A stretch of 64,000 nucleotides of DNA from an uncultured Oscillibacter sp. Its GTDB lineage: Bacteria; Bacillota; Clostridia; Oscillospirales; Oscillospiraceae. The translations under genes were made by a program, and so were the position numbers. The stretch is taken from NCBI GenBank assembly GCA_900544105.1, contig UQUC01000001.1, positions 35,371 through 99,370 of the forward strand, read 5' to 3'. The notes beneath the pieces were generated by a model. It had not been told where the DNA came from. It saw only the letters and a program-made list of their open reading frames with translations, and made no database searches. Positions 34,576 through 44,310 of this stretch are shown one piece after another. The first letter of the stretch is position 1. Each line of letters starts with the position of its first letter.

Positions 34576-35283
34576 TCACATGCCTGCCAACACATGAAGG
34601 GCATTGGCGGCGGCGTGGAGCAGAATGGAGCTCCACAGGGTCCCGGTGTGGTCATAGGCCCAGGCCAGAACCAGACCCGGCACCAGATACTGCACCATCA
34701 GCAGGAAATAGGTGATGTCCTGCCGCACTACGGCGAACTGCCACACATGGAGCAAGGCGAACAGCAAGCAGCTCACCACATAGGCCACCGTGCGGCTTTT
34801 GCTTTTCAGATTGCCGAATACCAACCCGCGAAATAGCACTTCCTCCACGAATGGAGCCAGGAAAATTACGATCAGCAGCGTTACTCTGGGGGCGTTGTGG
34901 ATCTGGGCGGAGATGGTGGTGTCATTCAGATTGGTGTGGTTGTTCACCAGCATCCGGGTCAGCCGGTAGACTAACTCATTCAGACCATACAGAGCGATGA
35001 GACCCACTAAGATCGATTTGCAGGCATTGCCTAAATTGTCCGCGAAGTTCCGGGTGGTGCGGCCCAGAAAGCTGTGAAAAATGATGAGCGTAATGGCAAA
35101 CAGTGTGTAATAATAGATGGCATTTTGCAGCGAGGGTGAAATGCTGGTGTCCAGCAGGCGCTCCGTCAATCGGAACAGGGGCGCTGTGGCAAAGGGCAGC
35201 ACCACCAGATAGATCACAAAGAAAACAGTTCCGGCGATCTGCTCACCGGGGGTCATATAGGAGGCGGATTTACGTTTGGCCAT
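34576..35283 (-). CDS. CPBP family intramembrane glutamic protease
   Basis: A 235-residue membrane protein with about seven helices. The protease motifs are FVEEVLFRGLVFGN (Glu-Glu...Arg, about 144-150), FALLHVWQF (His) and LLHAAANAL. This is the Abi/CAAX-like family (RCE1 type). Start ATG at 35283 follows AAAAGGAG. It is the first gene after the repeat region downstream of mutS and probably begins the AEC-mutL transcript. Substrate unknown. Confidence 0.9.
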   Translation of the reverse strand: MAKRKSASYMTPGEQIAGTVFFVIYLVVLPFATAPLFRLTERLLDTSISPSLQNAIYYYTLFAITLIIFHSFLGRTTRNFADNLGNACKSILVGLIALYGLNELVYRLTRMLVNNHTNLNDTTISAQIHNAPRVTLLIVIFLAPFVEEVLFRGLVFGNLKSKSRTVAYVVSCLLFALLHVWQFAVVRQDITYFLLMVQYLVPGLVLAWAYDHTGTLWSSILLHAAANALHVLAGM

Positions 35284-35303
35284 TGGTCAGGCTCCTTTTA
35301 GTG

Positions 35304-35860
35304 GTTTTCCCTTTACAGGGAAAATCGGAATATGCGGCGAAGCGCCGCAGAATTGAATCCCCATTTTCTTTTCCTCTTGCGGAAAAGAAAACGGCCATTC
35401 ATGGTCAAAAGAAAAGACGTTGAGGGATGATTTGACACCTTCGTGTCAAATCATCCAAAACGGGGGCTGGCCGTCACCAACTTCCGACTAAATCCAGAAG
35501 CCCCCTACCGGCTGCGCTGTACCCAAATCTCAAATCAGTGCGTCCCCGCACCAGAAACCCTGTCGCCCACCGGCGTTCCAAACAGGACGCCCCCTGCTCC
35601 TCTTTCCGCTACCGCTCCCCCCGTCTTTCGTCCCCTTGTGGGTTGGTTTACAAAGGCAGGGGCCGAGGCCCCCGGCCCTCGCCCCCGGGAGGGGTTTCCA
35701 AAGGGGAGGGCCGAGGCCCGCCCCTTTGTGCCACGAGGGGGTATGGGGGACGGGTGGCGTCCCCCATGTTTCTGGTGGGGGTCTAAGGGGGAGGAATCTT
35801 TGCGCCAAAGATTCCTTCCCCTTGCCCCGTAGTGGGAACTACCCCTTTGCGGGAGCAGCC
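35304..35860 (-). repeat. Long structured intergenic repeat, copy A (3' of mutS)
   Basis: About 550 bases without a supported gene, resembling 38526-39114 in block order throughout. Shared blocks: a GCGGCGA...CGCCGC hairpin, CCCCATTTTCTTTT hairpin, GATGATTTGACACC/GGTGTCAAATCATC-type hairpin, AAATCCAGAA, GGCTGCGCTG, and GGGGAGGGCCG with GCCCGCCCCTTTGTG. The stems are kept while their bases differ between copies, as for structured RNA. On the minus strand it starts at the mutS stop, so it may be the 3' UTR. Confidence 0.8.
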
Positions 35861-35861
35861 C

Positions 35862-38471
35862 TTATTTGTTCAATTTTTGCTTCAATTCATACAGCAGCCC
35901 CATTGCCTCAATAGGCGTCAGCGTATCCGGCTGACAACGGCGGATGGCGTCCAGCACCTCGCCCTCGCTCATGGCGTCCAGCGAGACTTGATCAGTCTCT
36001 TTTCGGGCGGCCACGTACTGTACACCGTTTTCATCCTCCAGCTCCTTCAGGATTACCTTGGCCCGCTGGACCACCTTCTCCGGCAGACCCGCCAGCTTGG
36101 CAACTTCAATGCCATAGCTGCGGTCGGCGCCGCCGGGGATGATTTTTCGCAGGAAGATGATGTCCTCCCCCCGGCGCTTGACGGCGATGTTGTAGTTTAC
36201 GGTGCCGGGGAGGGTGTTTTCCATTTCTGTCAGCTCGTGATAGTGGGTGGCAAACAGGGTCTTGGCCCCCAGCGTCTTTTTGTCGGCGCAGTATTCCAGA
36301 ACAGCCCGGGCAATGGCCATACCGTCAAAGGTGGAGGTGCCACGGCCGATCTCGTCCAGGATCAGGAGAGATTTTTTTGTGGCTTGATGGAGAATATCGG
36401 AGACCTCCGTCATCTCCACCATGAAGGTGGACTGTCCGGCAGAAAGGTCGTCGCTGGCGCCGATGCGGGTGAAGATCCGATCCACCACGCCGATATGAGC
36501 GTATTTGGCGGGGACGAAGCTGCCCATCTGGGCCATGAGAACGATCAGCGCCACCTGCCGCATATAAGTGGATTTGCCGGCCATGTTGGGGCCGGTGATG
36601 ATGGCCACCCGTTCCTCTTTTTCACCCATAAAGGTGTCGTTGGGGACGAACAGACTGTCCTTCAGGACCTTTTCCACCACAGGATGACGGCCCTCACGGA
36701 TCTCAATGACCCCGGACTCGTCTACCTCCGGGCGGCAGAAGTTGTTGTGGACCGCTACGGCGGCGAAGGAGCACAGCGCGTCACACTCCGCCACCGCCGC
36801 GGCAGTTTTCTGGATGCGCCCGGCATTGTCCGCGATCTGCTGGCGCAGGGCGGAGAACAGCTCATATTCCAGCGCCACTACCCGCTCGGAGGCCGTCAGG
36901 ATCTCGTGTTCCAGATCCTTCAGCTCCTGGGTGATGAACCGCTCGCCGTTGACCAAGGTCTGCTTGCGGATGTAGGTTTCCGGCACCTGCTCCTTAAAGG
37001 CGTTGGAGACCTCAATATAGTAGCCGAACACCTTGTTATAGCCGATTTTCAGGGTGCGGATGCCGGTTTTTTCCTTCTCCTTGGCTTCCATCTCCGCCAT
37101 GACGCCCTTGCCGCTTTTCAGAATGTGCCGCAGGCGGTCCACTTCTTCGTTGAAGCCGTCCCGGATGATGCCGCCCTCCCGGACGGAAAAGGGCGGTTCA
37201 TCGCAGATGGCGGCGGCAATGTCCCCACTGATATCGTCCAGCGTGTCCAGCTCGGCGGTCAGTTCGGTCAGACGGCGGTCGGAAAATCCGGAAAGCTGTT
37301 CCTTCAGGTTGGGCAGCTTTTCCATGGCGGCGCGAAGGGAGGTCAGGTCCCGGCCACCGGCGGTGCCATAGACGATGCGGCCAATGAGTCGTTCCATGTC
37401 TCCAAGGCCGGTCATTCCGGCGATGAGTTCTTCCCGGCGGATGGTGTCATCCACCAGTGCTGCCACGGCACTGCTGCGGCGGTCAATATCCGTCACGGAC
37501 AGGAGGGGGCGTTCTAACCAGCTTCGCAGCATTCGACCGCCCATGGGGGTCTTGGTTTTGTCCAGTACCCAGAGGAGGCTGCCCTTCTTCTCCTTGCTCC
37601 GAAGGGTCTCCGTCAACTCCAGATTCCGGCGGGCGGCCAGATCCAGCTCCATGAACCGGCCCTGACGGTAGTAATCCAGCTCTCGGATGTGGGAGAGATC
37701 CGTTTTCTGAGTTTCGTAGAGGTAGTTCAGCAACCCGCCCAGAGACATGGCGGCGGCAGGTTCCCCGGCGGGCAACTTGGAAAAGGCTTCCTCACCAAAT
37801 TGGGCGCGGATGTTTTTCTCCGCCTCTGCCAGACGGAACCGGCGCTCGCCGCCGTTTTCATAGCGGCAGTGGAATTTGTCAGTGAGGACGTCTGTCAGCG
37901 CCTTCTCATTGAAAGCCCCGTCACTGAGAATGGCCTCAGCGGGGTTGAACCGGCCCAGTTCATTGATGAGATGGGTCAGGGTATCCTTACCGGAGAAGGC
38001 GGTGAGGTGGGTCTCACCGGTAGAGAGATCACAGAAAGCTGCGCCGCCTCCCTGACTGTCCAGATAAATGCCGCAGAGGTAGTTGCCGGACTTATCATCC
38101 AGGCAGGCGGCGTCGATGACAGTGCCGGGGGTCACCACCCGGATGATGTCCCGCTTCACCAGGCCCTTGGCGGTGGCGGGATCCTCCATCTGCTCGCAGA
38201 TGGCCACCTTGTAGCCCTTGGCAATCAGCCGGGCGATGTAGGATTCGCTGGCGTGGTAGGGGATGCCGCACATGGGGACCCGTTCCTCCTCCGGCTTGGC
38301 GTTTTTGCCGTGGTCCCGGGAGGTCAGGGTCAGGTCCAGTTCCTTGGAGGCTAGCTTGGCATCGTCGGCGAACATCTCATAGAAGTCCCCCAGACGGAAA
38401 AACAAAATGGAATCCGGGTTGTCCTTCTTGATTTCCAGATATTGCTTCATCATGGGGGTCAGTTCCGCCAT
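35862..38471 (-). CDS. mutS: DNA mismatch repair protein MutS
   Basis: Recognises mismatches as a dimer. The 869 residues are full length: mismatch-binding Phe-X-Glu in LGDFYEMF (30-32), connector and lever domains, Walker A GPNMAGKST (about 630), Walker B LLILDEIGRGT, and helix-turn-helix end. The start follows AAAGAGG. It is flanked on both sides by copies of the same long repeat in direct orientation. Confidence 0.97.
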   Translation of the reverse strand: MAELTPMMKQYLEIKKDNPDSILFFRLGDFYEMFADDAKLASKELDLTLTSRDHGKNAKPEEERVPMCGIPYHASESYIARLIAKGYKVAICEQMEDPATAKGLVKRDIIRVVTPGTVIDAACLDDKSGNYLCGIYLDSQGGGAAFCDLSTGETHLTAFSGKDTLTHLINELGRFNPAEAILSDGAFNEKALTDVLTDKFHCRYENGGERRFRLAEAEKNIRAQFGEEAFSKLPAGEPAAAMSLGGLLNYLYETQKTDLSHIRELDYYRQGRFMELDLAARRNLELTETLRSKEKKGSLLWVLDKTKTPMGGRMLRSWLERPLLSVTDIDRRSSAVAALVDDTIRREELIAGMTGLGDMERLIGRIVYGTAGGRDLTSLRAAMEKLPNLKEQLSGFSDRRLTELTAELDTLDDISGDIAAAICDEPPFSVREGGIIRDGFNEEVDRLRHILKSGKGVMAEMEAKEKEKTGIRTLKIGYNKVFGYYIEVSNAFKEQVPETYIRKQTLVNGERFITQELKDLEHEILTASERVVALEYELFSALRQQIADNAGRIQKTAAAVAECDALCSFAAVAVHNNFCRPEVDESGVIEIREGRHPVVEKVLKDSLFVPNDTFMGEKEERVAIITGPNMAGKSTYMRQVALIVLMAQMGSFVPAKYAHIGVVDRIFTRIGASDDLSAGQSTFMVEMTEVSDILHQATKKSLLILDEIGRGTSTFDGMAIARAVLEYCADKKTLGAKTLFATHYHELTEMENTLPGTVNYNIAVKRRGEDIIFLRKIIPGGADRSYGIEVAKLAGLPEKVVQRAKVILKELEDENGVQYVAARKETDQVSLDAMSEGEVLDAIRRCQPDTLTPIEAMGLLYELKQKLNK

Positions 38472-38525
38472 AAAAATACCTCTTTCTGTTTCGATATCGA
38501 TATCATTTGTTTATTAGGATCAAAT

Positions 38526-39114
38526 TGCGCACCAGGTTGGTGCGCATATGTGCGGCGAACCGCCGCAGGGATGCAGGCTTTGCCTGCCGGAATGCACCCC
38601 CCATTTTCTTTTTGAAACACCAAAAAGAAAATGCGCCGTGCACGGTGGAAAAGAAAAAGTGTCAGGGATGAGTTGACCGCGTTGCGGTTAACTCATCCAA
38701 AACGAGGGGCTGACCGGTACGCACTGCCGGCAAAATCCAGAAATCTCCTGCCGGCTGCGCTGAAAGTCCCCAAATGATCTAAGTACGTCTCCCGCATCTG
38801 CGGGTATGGCGTTTATCTGGCTACAAAGAGGACACCATCTACTTCTTTTTTCGCTGCCGCTCCCCATCCCCAAGAGGGGTTTCCAGAGGCGAGGCCTGTC
38901 TCCTTCTCCCAAGAAGGGTTTCCAAAGGGGAGGGCCGCAGCCCGCCCCTTTGTGTCGTTTCAAGGGGGTGCGGGGGGAAATCGAAATCCCCCCGCGTTTC
39001 TCTTTAGGGGGGCCGGGGGGACATTCTCTTTTCAAAAGAGAATATCCCCTTTGGCTTCCGCATACCGAGTCGGTATGTTTCCGCCGGGAATCCCGGCCCC
39101 CTGCGGGGGCAGCA
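38526..39114 (-). repeat. Long structured intergenic repeat, copy B (3' of miaB)
   Basis: Second copy of the repeat at 35304-35860, same orientation, between the miaB stop and the mutS start. It has the same order of hairpins: GCGCACCA/TGGTGCGC, GCGGCGA/CCGCCGC, TTTTCTTTTT/AAAAAGAAAA, GATGAGTTGACCGC/GCGGTTAACTCATC, and GGGATATTCTC/GAGAATGTCCC (minus strand). B has an extra GGCAGGC-type hairpin near 38570. No ORF within it has coding character. Confidence 0.8.
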
Positions 39115-39116
39115 AA

Positions 39117-40529
39117 TCAAACCGGCTCGCCGTACAGCGCCCAGGTGTTGCTGTCCGTTACCTTTATGTCAATAAAGCTGCCGATCAGATTCTTGTCACC
39201 CTTCAGCCGTACCAACCGGTTGCCCTCGGTGCGGGAGGCAAGGGGGAAGTTCTCATCGTCACTCTCGCCGTCCACCAGCACCCGGACGGTCTTGCCCACA
39301 TAGGCGGCGTGGAGCTTGGCGGAATTGGCATTCTGGACTTCCAGGAGCTTATCGAACCACTTCTGCTTTTCGGCACGAGTGGCGGGGTCCGGCATGGCCG
39401 CCGCCTTTGTGCCGGGACGGGGGGAGTAGATAAACGTAAAGAGGGCATCGAAGCCTACTTCTTCCACCAGAGAAACGGTGTCCATGGCCTCAGCCTCCGT
39501 CTCGCCGGGGAAACCGATGATGACGTCGGAGGTCAGCACCAGATCGGGCATTACGCTTTTGGCGTAGCGAATTTCCTCTAAATATTTCTTCCGGGTGTAG
39601 CGGCGGTTCATCTCATTCAGTACGCGGTCATTGCCGGACTGGAAGGGGAGGTGGAGCTGCTTTGCCACATGGGAGCACTTGGCCATCACGTCAAAGAGGT
39701 GGTTGGTGGCGTCCTTGGGATGGCTGGACATAAAGCGGATCAAGTATTCGCCGGGGATCTTGTCGATGTCCTCTAAGAGATCCGGGAAATGGTAGTCCAG
39801 ATCCAGATCATTGCCGTAGGAGTTGACATTCTGGCCCAGCAGAGTGATGTCCTTGTAACCGGCGGCAACCAGTTCCCGGACCTCCTGCAAAACGCACTGG
39901 GGATCACGGCTGCGCTCCCGGCCCCGGACATAGGGTACGATGCAGTAGGAGCAGAAGTTGTTGCAGCCGTACATGATGCTGACCCATGCCTTCACGCCCT
40001 TTTCACGCACCACGGGGATGCCCTCGGCAATGGTGCCGTCCTCATTGTCCACGGCGAAGACCCGCTTCCGGGTCTCATAGACCCGCCACAAAAGCTCCGG
40101 GAACTTCCACAGGGCGTGAGGACCGAACATCAGATCCACATGACGGTAGGATTCCTTCACACGTTTAGAGACCCGCTCCTCCTGCGCCATGCAGCCGCAC
40201 AGACAGATCACCTGCTCCGGGTTTTCCTTTTTCGTGTGGGTGAGAATGCCCAGATTGCCGAAGACCCGTTGTTCCGCGTGCTCCCGGACGGCGCAGGTGT
40301 TCAGGATCACCAGATCCGCCTCCTTGGGATCCTCTGTAAAGGTAAAGCCACTGTCGGCCAGCATACCCATCAGTTTCTGGCCGTCCGCTACGTTCTGTTG
40401 ACAGCCGAAGGTGTCCACGCAGGCCACAGGATGGGCTTCCCGGGAGGTGAACATTTCCTTGATCTTTGCTTCGAACTCCCGCTGACGCGCCAGCGCGTCC
40501 TCGGACACCAGTACATTTTCCCGCTTCAA
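39117..40529 (-). CDS. miaB: tRNA-2-methylthio-N6-dimethylallyladenosine synthase
   Basis: Radical SAM methylthiotransferase modifying A37 of tRNAs that read UNN codons. The 470 residues contain the UPF0004 domain with three cluster cysteines (Cys43 in TFGCQQN, NTCAV, LCGCM), the radical SAM motif CNNFCSYC (about 189-196) and a C-terminal TRAM domain. The start is a TTG, supported by AGGAGG about eleven bases upstream and by homology. In many Firmicutes miaB precedes mutS and mutL; here the order is kept but genes and repeats intervene. Confidence 0.95.
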   Translation of the reverse strand: MKRENVLVSEDALARQREFEAKIKEMFTSREAHPVACVDTFGCQQNVADGQKLMGMLADSGFTFTEDPKEADLVILNTCAVREHAEQRVFGNLGILTHTKKENPEQVICLCGCMAQEERVSKRVKESYRHVDLMFGPHALWKFPELLWRVYETRKRVFAVDNEDGTIAEGIPVVREKGVKAWVSIMYGCNNFCSYCIVPYVRGRERSRDPQCVLQEVRELVAAGYKDITLLGQNVNSYGNDLDLDYHFPDLLEDIDKIPGEYLIRFMSSHPKDATNHLFDVMAKCSHVAKQLHLPFQSGNDRVLNEMNRRYTRKKYLEEIRYAKSVMPDLVLTSDVIIGFPGETEAEAMDTVSLVEEVGFDALFTFIYSPRPGTKAAAMPDPATRAEKQKWFDKLLEVQNANSAKLHAAYVGKTVRVLVDGESDDENFPLASRTEGNRLVRLKGDKNLIGSFIDIKVTDSNTWALYGEPV

Positions 40530-40549
40530 AATCGTATATCCTCCTAAAG

Positions 40550-41176
40550 TTATCTGATAAAGTGAGTGGCGACCCGGTTTTCCTTTTCCGGCAGACCGAA
40601 CTGCTCCTTCCCCAGCGCGATGCTGCGCATCAGGAATGTCATGTTCCGGGCCAGGGTCCGCATGGTCTGAAGCCCCTCGCCGTCCTGCTCCGCTTCACCG
40701 GGCGTCCGGCCGTGAATACTGTTCCAGTATTGGCTGGAGGCCACAGGCATCCCGGAGATGGTGAAATACTTGTTCAACTCATCAAAGGTGGCGGAGCAGC
40801 CGCCCCGCCGGGCACAGGCTACGCTGGCACCCACCTTCATGGTCTTATCAAAAGACGTGCTGTGAAACAGTCGGTCCAGACAGGCGATCAGCGTGGCGTT
40901 GGCGGAGGCGTAATACACCGGACTGGCGATCACCAGACCGTCGGCCTCCTGAAACTTGGGGGCCAGCTCGTTTACTCCATCGTCAAAGACGCACTTGCCG
41001 GTCTTGGCACAGGAACCACAGGCCACGCAGCCCCGGATGTCCCGGTTTCCCAGGACCACCGTTTCCACATCGACGCCATTCTCTTTGAAAACCGCTTCCA
41101 TTTCCCGCAGGGCCACGGCGGTGTTGCCATTGGCATGGGGACTGCCGTTGAGCATTAAAACCTTCAGGGACTTCAT
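40550..41176 (-). CDS. Flavodoxin-fold NAD(P)H-dependent FMN reductase family protein
   Basis: A 208-residue flavoprotein with the FMN phosphate loop LNGSPHANGNTA (about 9-20) and a cysteine pair CVACGSCAKTGKC typical of iron-sulfur-flavoprotein-like reductases. SPVYYAS contributes to FMN binding. The ATG at 41176 follows AAAGGAG; a GTG three codons earlier overlaps that site. It may be cotranscribed with miaB (20-base gap). Substrate unknown. Confidence 0.88.
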   Translation of the reverse strand: MKSLKVLMLNGSPHANGNTAVALREMEAVFKENGVDVETVVLGNRDIRGCVACGSCAKTGKCVFDDGVNELAPKFQEADGLVIASPVYYASANATLIACLDRLFHSTSFDKTMKVGASVACARRGGCSATFDELNKYFTISGMPVASSQYWNSIHGRTPGEAEQDGEGLQTMRTLARNMTFLMRSIALGKEQFGLPEKENRVATHFIR

Positions 41177-41288
41177 ATTTCGCACTCCTTTCAGAGTCCC
41201 GGCTTTATGTGTTTATCCACTTGAAGCCGGGAGAAAAAGCACATAACTTAACTAAGATATCATAGCATAAAAGCTTCCGGAACACAAG

Positions 41289-41323
41289 AAAAAGGGAGGA
41301 CAAAAGTCCTCCCTTTTCTGGAA
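41289..41323 (-). terminator. Terminator of the M23 peptidase gene
   Basis: AAGGGAGGAC / GTCCTCCCTT with TTTT loop; T tracts on both strands. Confidence 0.88.
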
Positions 41324-41332
41324 TGCAGTTTG

Positions 41333-43030
41333 TTACGTCAGGTAGTTCAGCGGGTTTTTCGCCACGCCGTTGTACCGCACCTCAAAATGGCAGTGGTTGC
41401 CGGTGGAGTTGCCGGTGGAGCCGGCACGGGCCACCTGCTGGCCCTTGTAAACATGCTGTCCCACGCTGACGGTGAGACTGGAGTTGTGACCGTACCGGGT
41501 GACGTAGCCATTGCCATGGTCGATCTGCACCAGATAACCATAGCCACTCATCCAGCCGGAGTAGGTCACGGTGCCGCCATCGGCGGCGTAGATGGGCGTT
41601 CCTCTGGGAACGGCGATGTCGATGCCCTTGTGGTTGGTGGAGCCGATGCCGCCGGGGGATTTCCGTCCGCCAAAGTAGGAGGAGATCCGGCCGCTGGTAG
41701 GCCAGCGGAAGCTGCCGGTAGGCATCCAGGTGGGCCGGGCCTTGGTGCCCCGGAGCCGGTATTCGGTGACAGGCTCTTTCAAAGTCACGGAGGAGAGAAT
41801 GGTCCGCTCCGTTTCCTCGCCATTGACGTAGGTGGCCTTGGCCATCACGTCCGCCTTGCCGTATTCGCCCTTGGAGGTCACCTTATAGTCGCCCTGATAG
41901 AGGTAAGCGCTGTCGGTGTACTCAATGTTGTAGGACACATCATCCAGATACCGCTCCTGCTTTACCACGGTCATGGTCAGGTAGGGGACAGAGGCGGACA
42001 GGGTCAGCACTTCGCCGATCTGAAGCTTATTGATGTTGTAGCCGGGGTTCAGCGCCAGAAGCTCTGCGGAGGACATGTCGTTCTTGGCGGCGATCTGAGA
42101 CCAGGTATCGCCCTTTTTCACCTCGTAAGTGACCTCGGCCGTCTTGGTGCTGTAAAGCAGCTCCGCAATATAGCCCAGGTTCATGATCTCACTGGTGGGA
42201 ACGTACTCCTGCCGGATCTCAACATCCTCCGCAAATTCACAGGAAATGGTGTCCTCGTCGGAGGCTGCTTTCTGCAACTGGTCCAGCAGTTCCTCCAACG
42301 CGCCCTCGTAGGGAGTGGCGCCGATGCGCACATCGTTGACATACAGGCAGTATGCAGAGGTCACAAGACCGATCTCGTCGGAAAGCTGGTCCTCGTATAC
42401 GGCCTTGTCCTCGATGTCCTGACGGAGCATCCAGCCAGAATCGTATTGCAGCAGGGAATCATCGATGGTGTAGGTCTCTCCCAGTGTCCGGGAGGTGATG
42501 CTTTCCAGATCCTTCCGGACGGTTTCGGCTTCCGATTTGGAAGCCAGCCGTCCCAACACCTGCCCGTCATAGGAGACGGTGGTGCCGATGGTGAAGAAGG
42601 AACAGAACAGGATAATACCTGCCAGCGCACAGCTTCCTCCCAGGAACATCAGGGAGTGGAGGCGCTTTTCCTTTTCAAACCAGACAGAGAATCTGCTGGT
42701 GCGGAGGTTCCGCTCTCTGCGACGGCCCAGCAGGATCTCCCGCAACCGGCTGGCGGCGGAGGGCAACAGCCCCCAGAGCATCAGCAGGAATTGCAGAGGC
42801 TTCCGGTTGGACTCCGGGAACCGATGGGCCTGAGCTTCCCGGACGACCCGGCGGCAGCGGCGGCCAAACCAGCGGACCTTCTTTCCAGCCCGGAAGCGGA
42901 GCTTGCCCCAGAGGTCTTCAGGCTCAGCGGGAGTGCGCCGTTTTCTGCGGGGTCTGGGCGCATCCTGGGACTGTTCCGCCTCTGCGGGCCAGTCTGACGG
43001 ATCATAAGGCTTTTTGGTGTTTTGACTCAT
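41333..43030 (-). CDS. Membrane-anchored peptidoglycan hydrolase, LysM + G5 + M23
   Basis: Cell-wall endopeptidase of 565 residues. In order: a basic Pro/Arg-rich cytosolic N-terminus (about 1-120), one membrane helix (about 128-150), an extracellular domain, LysM (VKKGDTWSQIAAKND, about 305-350), a G5 domain (about 355-430) and the M23 lysostaphin-type domain. The zinc site is formed by NHKGIDIAVPRGTP and HCHFEV. Start ATG at 43030 follows ATAGGAG. A perfect palindrome lies just downstream of its promoter. It could act in growth or spore-wall remodelling. Confidence 0.93.
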   Translation of the reverse strand: MSQNTKKPYDPSDWPAEAEQSQDAPRPRRKRRTPAEPEDLWGKLRFRAGKKVRWFGRRCRRVVREAQAHRFPESNRKPLQFLLMLWGLLPSAASRLREILLGRRRERNLRTSRFSVWFEKEKRLHSLMFLGGSCALAGIILFCSFFTIGTTVSYDGQVLGRLASKSEAETVRKDLESITSRTLGETYTIDDSLLQYDSGWMLRQDIEDKAVYEDQLSDEIGLVTSAYCLYVNDVRIGATPYEGALEELLDQLQKAASDEDTISCEFAEDVEIRQEYVPTSEIMNLGYIAELLYSTKTAEVTYEVKKGDTWSQIAAKNDMSSAELLALNPGYNINKLQIGEVLTLSASVPYLTMTVVKQERYLDDVSYNIEYTDSAYLYQGDYKVTSKGEYGKADVMAKATYVNGEETERTILSSVTLKEPVTEYRLRGTKARPTWMPTGSFRWPTSGRISSYFGGRKSPGGIGSTNHKGIDIAVPRGTPIYAADGGTVTYSGWMSGYGYLVQIDHGNGYVTRYGHNSSLTVSVGQHVYKGQQVARAGSTGNSTGNHCHFEVRYNGVAKNPLNYLT

Positions 43031-43086
43031 AACGCTCCTATCGTATCGCGGGCAAATGCCCTTTAAAAATTTGTGAACCATAAAAA

Positions 43087-43101
43087 GTAACAAATTGTTA
43101 C
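43087..43101. promoter_or_regulatory. Palindrome in the M23 gene leader, possible operator
   Basis: GTAACAAATTGTTAC, a perfect 15-base palindrome seven bases after the -10 box of the M23 promoter, placed near the transcription start. Confidence 0.45.
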
Positions 43102-43107
43102 CGCCTT

Positions 43108-43136
43108 ATATTATCCCTTTTATATTCGCCCGTCAA
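43108..43136 (-). promoter_or_regulatory. Promoter of the M23 peptidase gene
   Basis: Minus strand TTGACG, a 17-base spacer, TAATAT. Confidence 0.7.
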
Positions 43137-43252
43137 GCAACTTCTGGCTTCTTGGCATATTTTTATGTATTTTAACGATACTTTTTTGCCGAATTTCGTA
43201 GTTGACACGCAAAAACCGGAAAAAATTACGTCCCAATTCGTCACTTTTTTCA

Positions 43253-43280
43253 TTGACCCCGGCTGTGGACCGTGTATAAT
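43253..43280 (+). promoter_or_regulatory. Promoter of pta
   Basis: TTGACC, a 16-base spacer, a perfect TATAAT. The start codon is about 52 bases downstream. Confidence 0.8.
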
Positions 43281-43332
43281 AAAGAGTGGAATTGAAACCC
43301 CGTTCCCTGAATTAAAAATTGGAGGAATCAAC

Positions 43333-44310
43333 ATGTTTGAATTTCTGATCAACAAGCTGAAGGCGCATCCCCGTAAGATCGTCTTCACCGAGGGCACTGA
43401 TCCCCGCATCCTGGAGGCTTCTGCCCGTCTGCTGTCCGGTACCTTCCTGACTCCCGTTCTGGTGGGCAACGCCGACGAGATCACCAAGGCTGCTGAGGAA
43501 GCCGGCTTCAACATCCGCGGCGCTGAGATCATGGACCCCGCCATCTTCCCTGACATGGACAAGATGGTGGCCCTGATGGTGGAGCTGCGCAAGGGCAAGA
43601 TGACCGAGGAGCAGTGCCGCAAGTCCCTGTCTCAGGCCAACTACTTCGGCACCATGCTGGTGAAGATGGGCTATGCCGACGCTCTGCTGGGCGGCGCTAC
43701 TTACTCCACCGCCGACACCGTCCGTCCCGCCCTGCAGATCATTAAGACCAAGCCGGGCAGCAAGATCGTGTCCTCCTGCTTCATTATGGTCCGTCCTTCC
43801 GCCACCGGCGAGAATGAGGTCCTGGCTATGGCTGACTGTGCCATCAACATCAAGCCCACCGAGGATGAGCTGGTGGAGATCGCCGTTGAGACTGCCCGTA
43901 CCGCCAAGGTCTTCGGCATTGATCCCAAGGTGGCCTTCCTGAGCTACTCCACTTTGGGTTCCGGCAAGGGCGAGGACGTGGACAAGATGCGCAACGCCTG
44001 CGAGAAGGCCAAGGCTGCCATGCCCGACGTTCCCGTGGACGGCGAGTTCCAGTTCGACGCTGCCGTGTCTCCCGTGGTGGCCAAGACCAAGCACATCACC
44101 AGCTCCGTGGGCGGTCATGCCAACACCTTCATCTTCCCCGACATCAACGCCGGCAACATCGGCTACAAGATCTGCCAGCGCATGGGTAACTTCGACGCTT
44201 ACGGCCCCATCCTGCAGGGTCTGAATGCGCCCATCAACGACCTGTCCCGCGGCTGCAACGCTCTGGAGGTCTACTCCATGGCCATCATCACCGCCGGTCT
44301 GGTGGATTGA
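43333..44310 (+). CDS. pta: Phosphate acetyltransferase
   Basis: Interconverts acetyl-CoA and acetyl-phosphate, a key step in acetate fermentation. The 325 residues are the short clostridial type without the N-terminal regulatory domain. Characteristic blocks include FTEGTDPRILEASARL, ADALLGGATYSTADTVRPAL, SCFIMV, GEFQFDAA and the C-terminal GRGCNALEVYSM-like stretch (here SRGCNALEVYSM). The start follows GGAGGA. Codons are heavily biased to CTG, GCC and AAG, suggesting high expression. No acetate kinase gene is adjacent. Confidence 0.96.
   Translation: MFEFLINKLKAHPRKIVFTEGTDPRILEASARLLSGTFLTPVLVGNADEITKAAEEAGFNIRGAEIMDPAIFPDMDKMVALMVELRKGKMTEEQCRKSLSQANYFGTMLVKMGYADALLGGATYSTADTVRPALQIIKTKPGSKIVSSCFIMVRPSATGENEVLAMADCAINIKPTEDELVEIAVETARTAKVFGIDPKVAFLSYSTLGSGKGEDVDKMRNACEKAKAAMPDVPVDGEFQFDAAVSPVVAKTKHITSSVGGHANTFIFPDINAGNIGYKICQRMGNFDAYGPILQGLNAPINDLSRGCNALEVYSMAIITAGLVD

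Noticed and set aside
35443..35914. Several overlapping Pro/Arg-rich ORFs in the gene-free stretch after mutS
   Set aside because: All frames are open because of high GC; the corresponding ORFs in copy B are not conserved as protein, while hairpins are.
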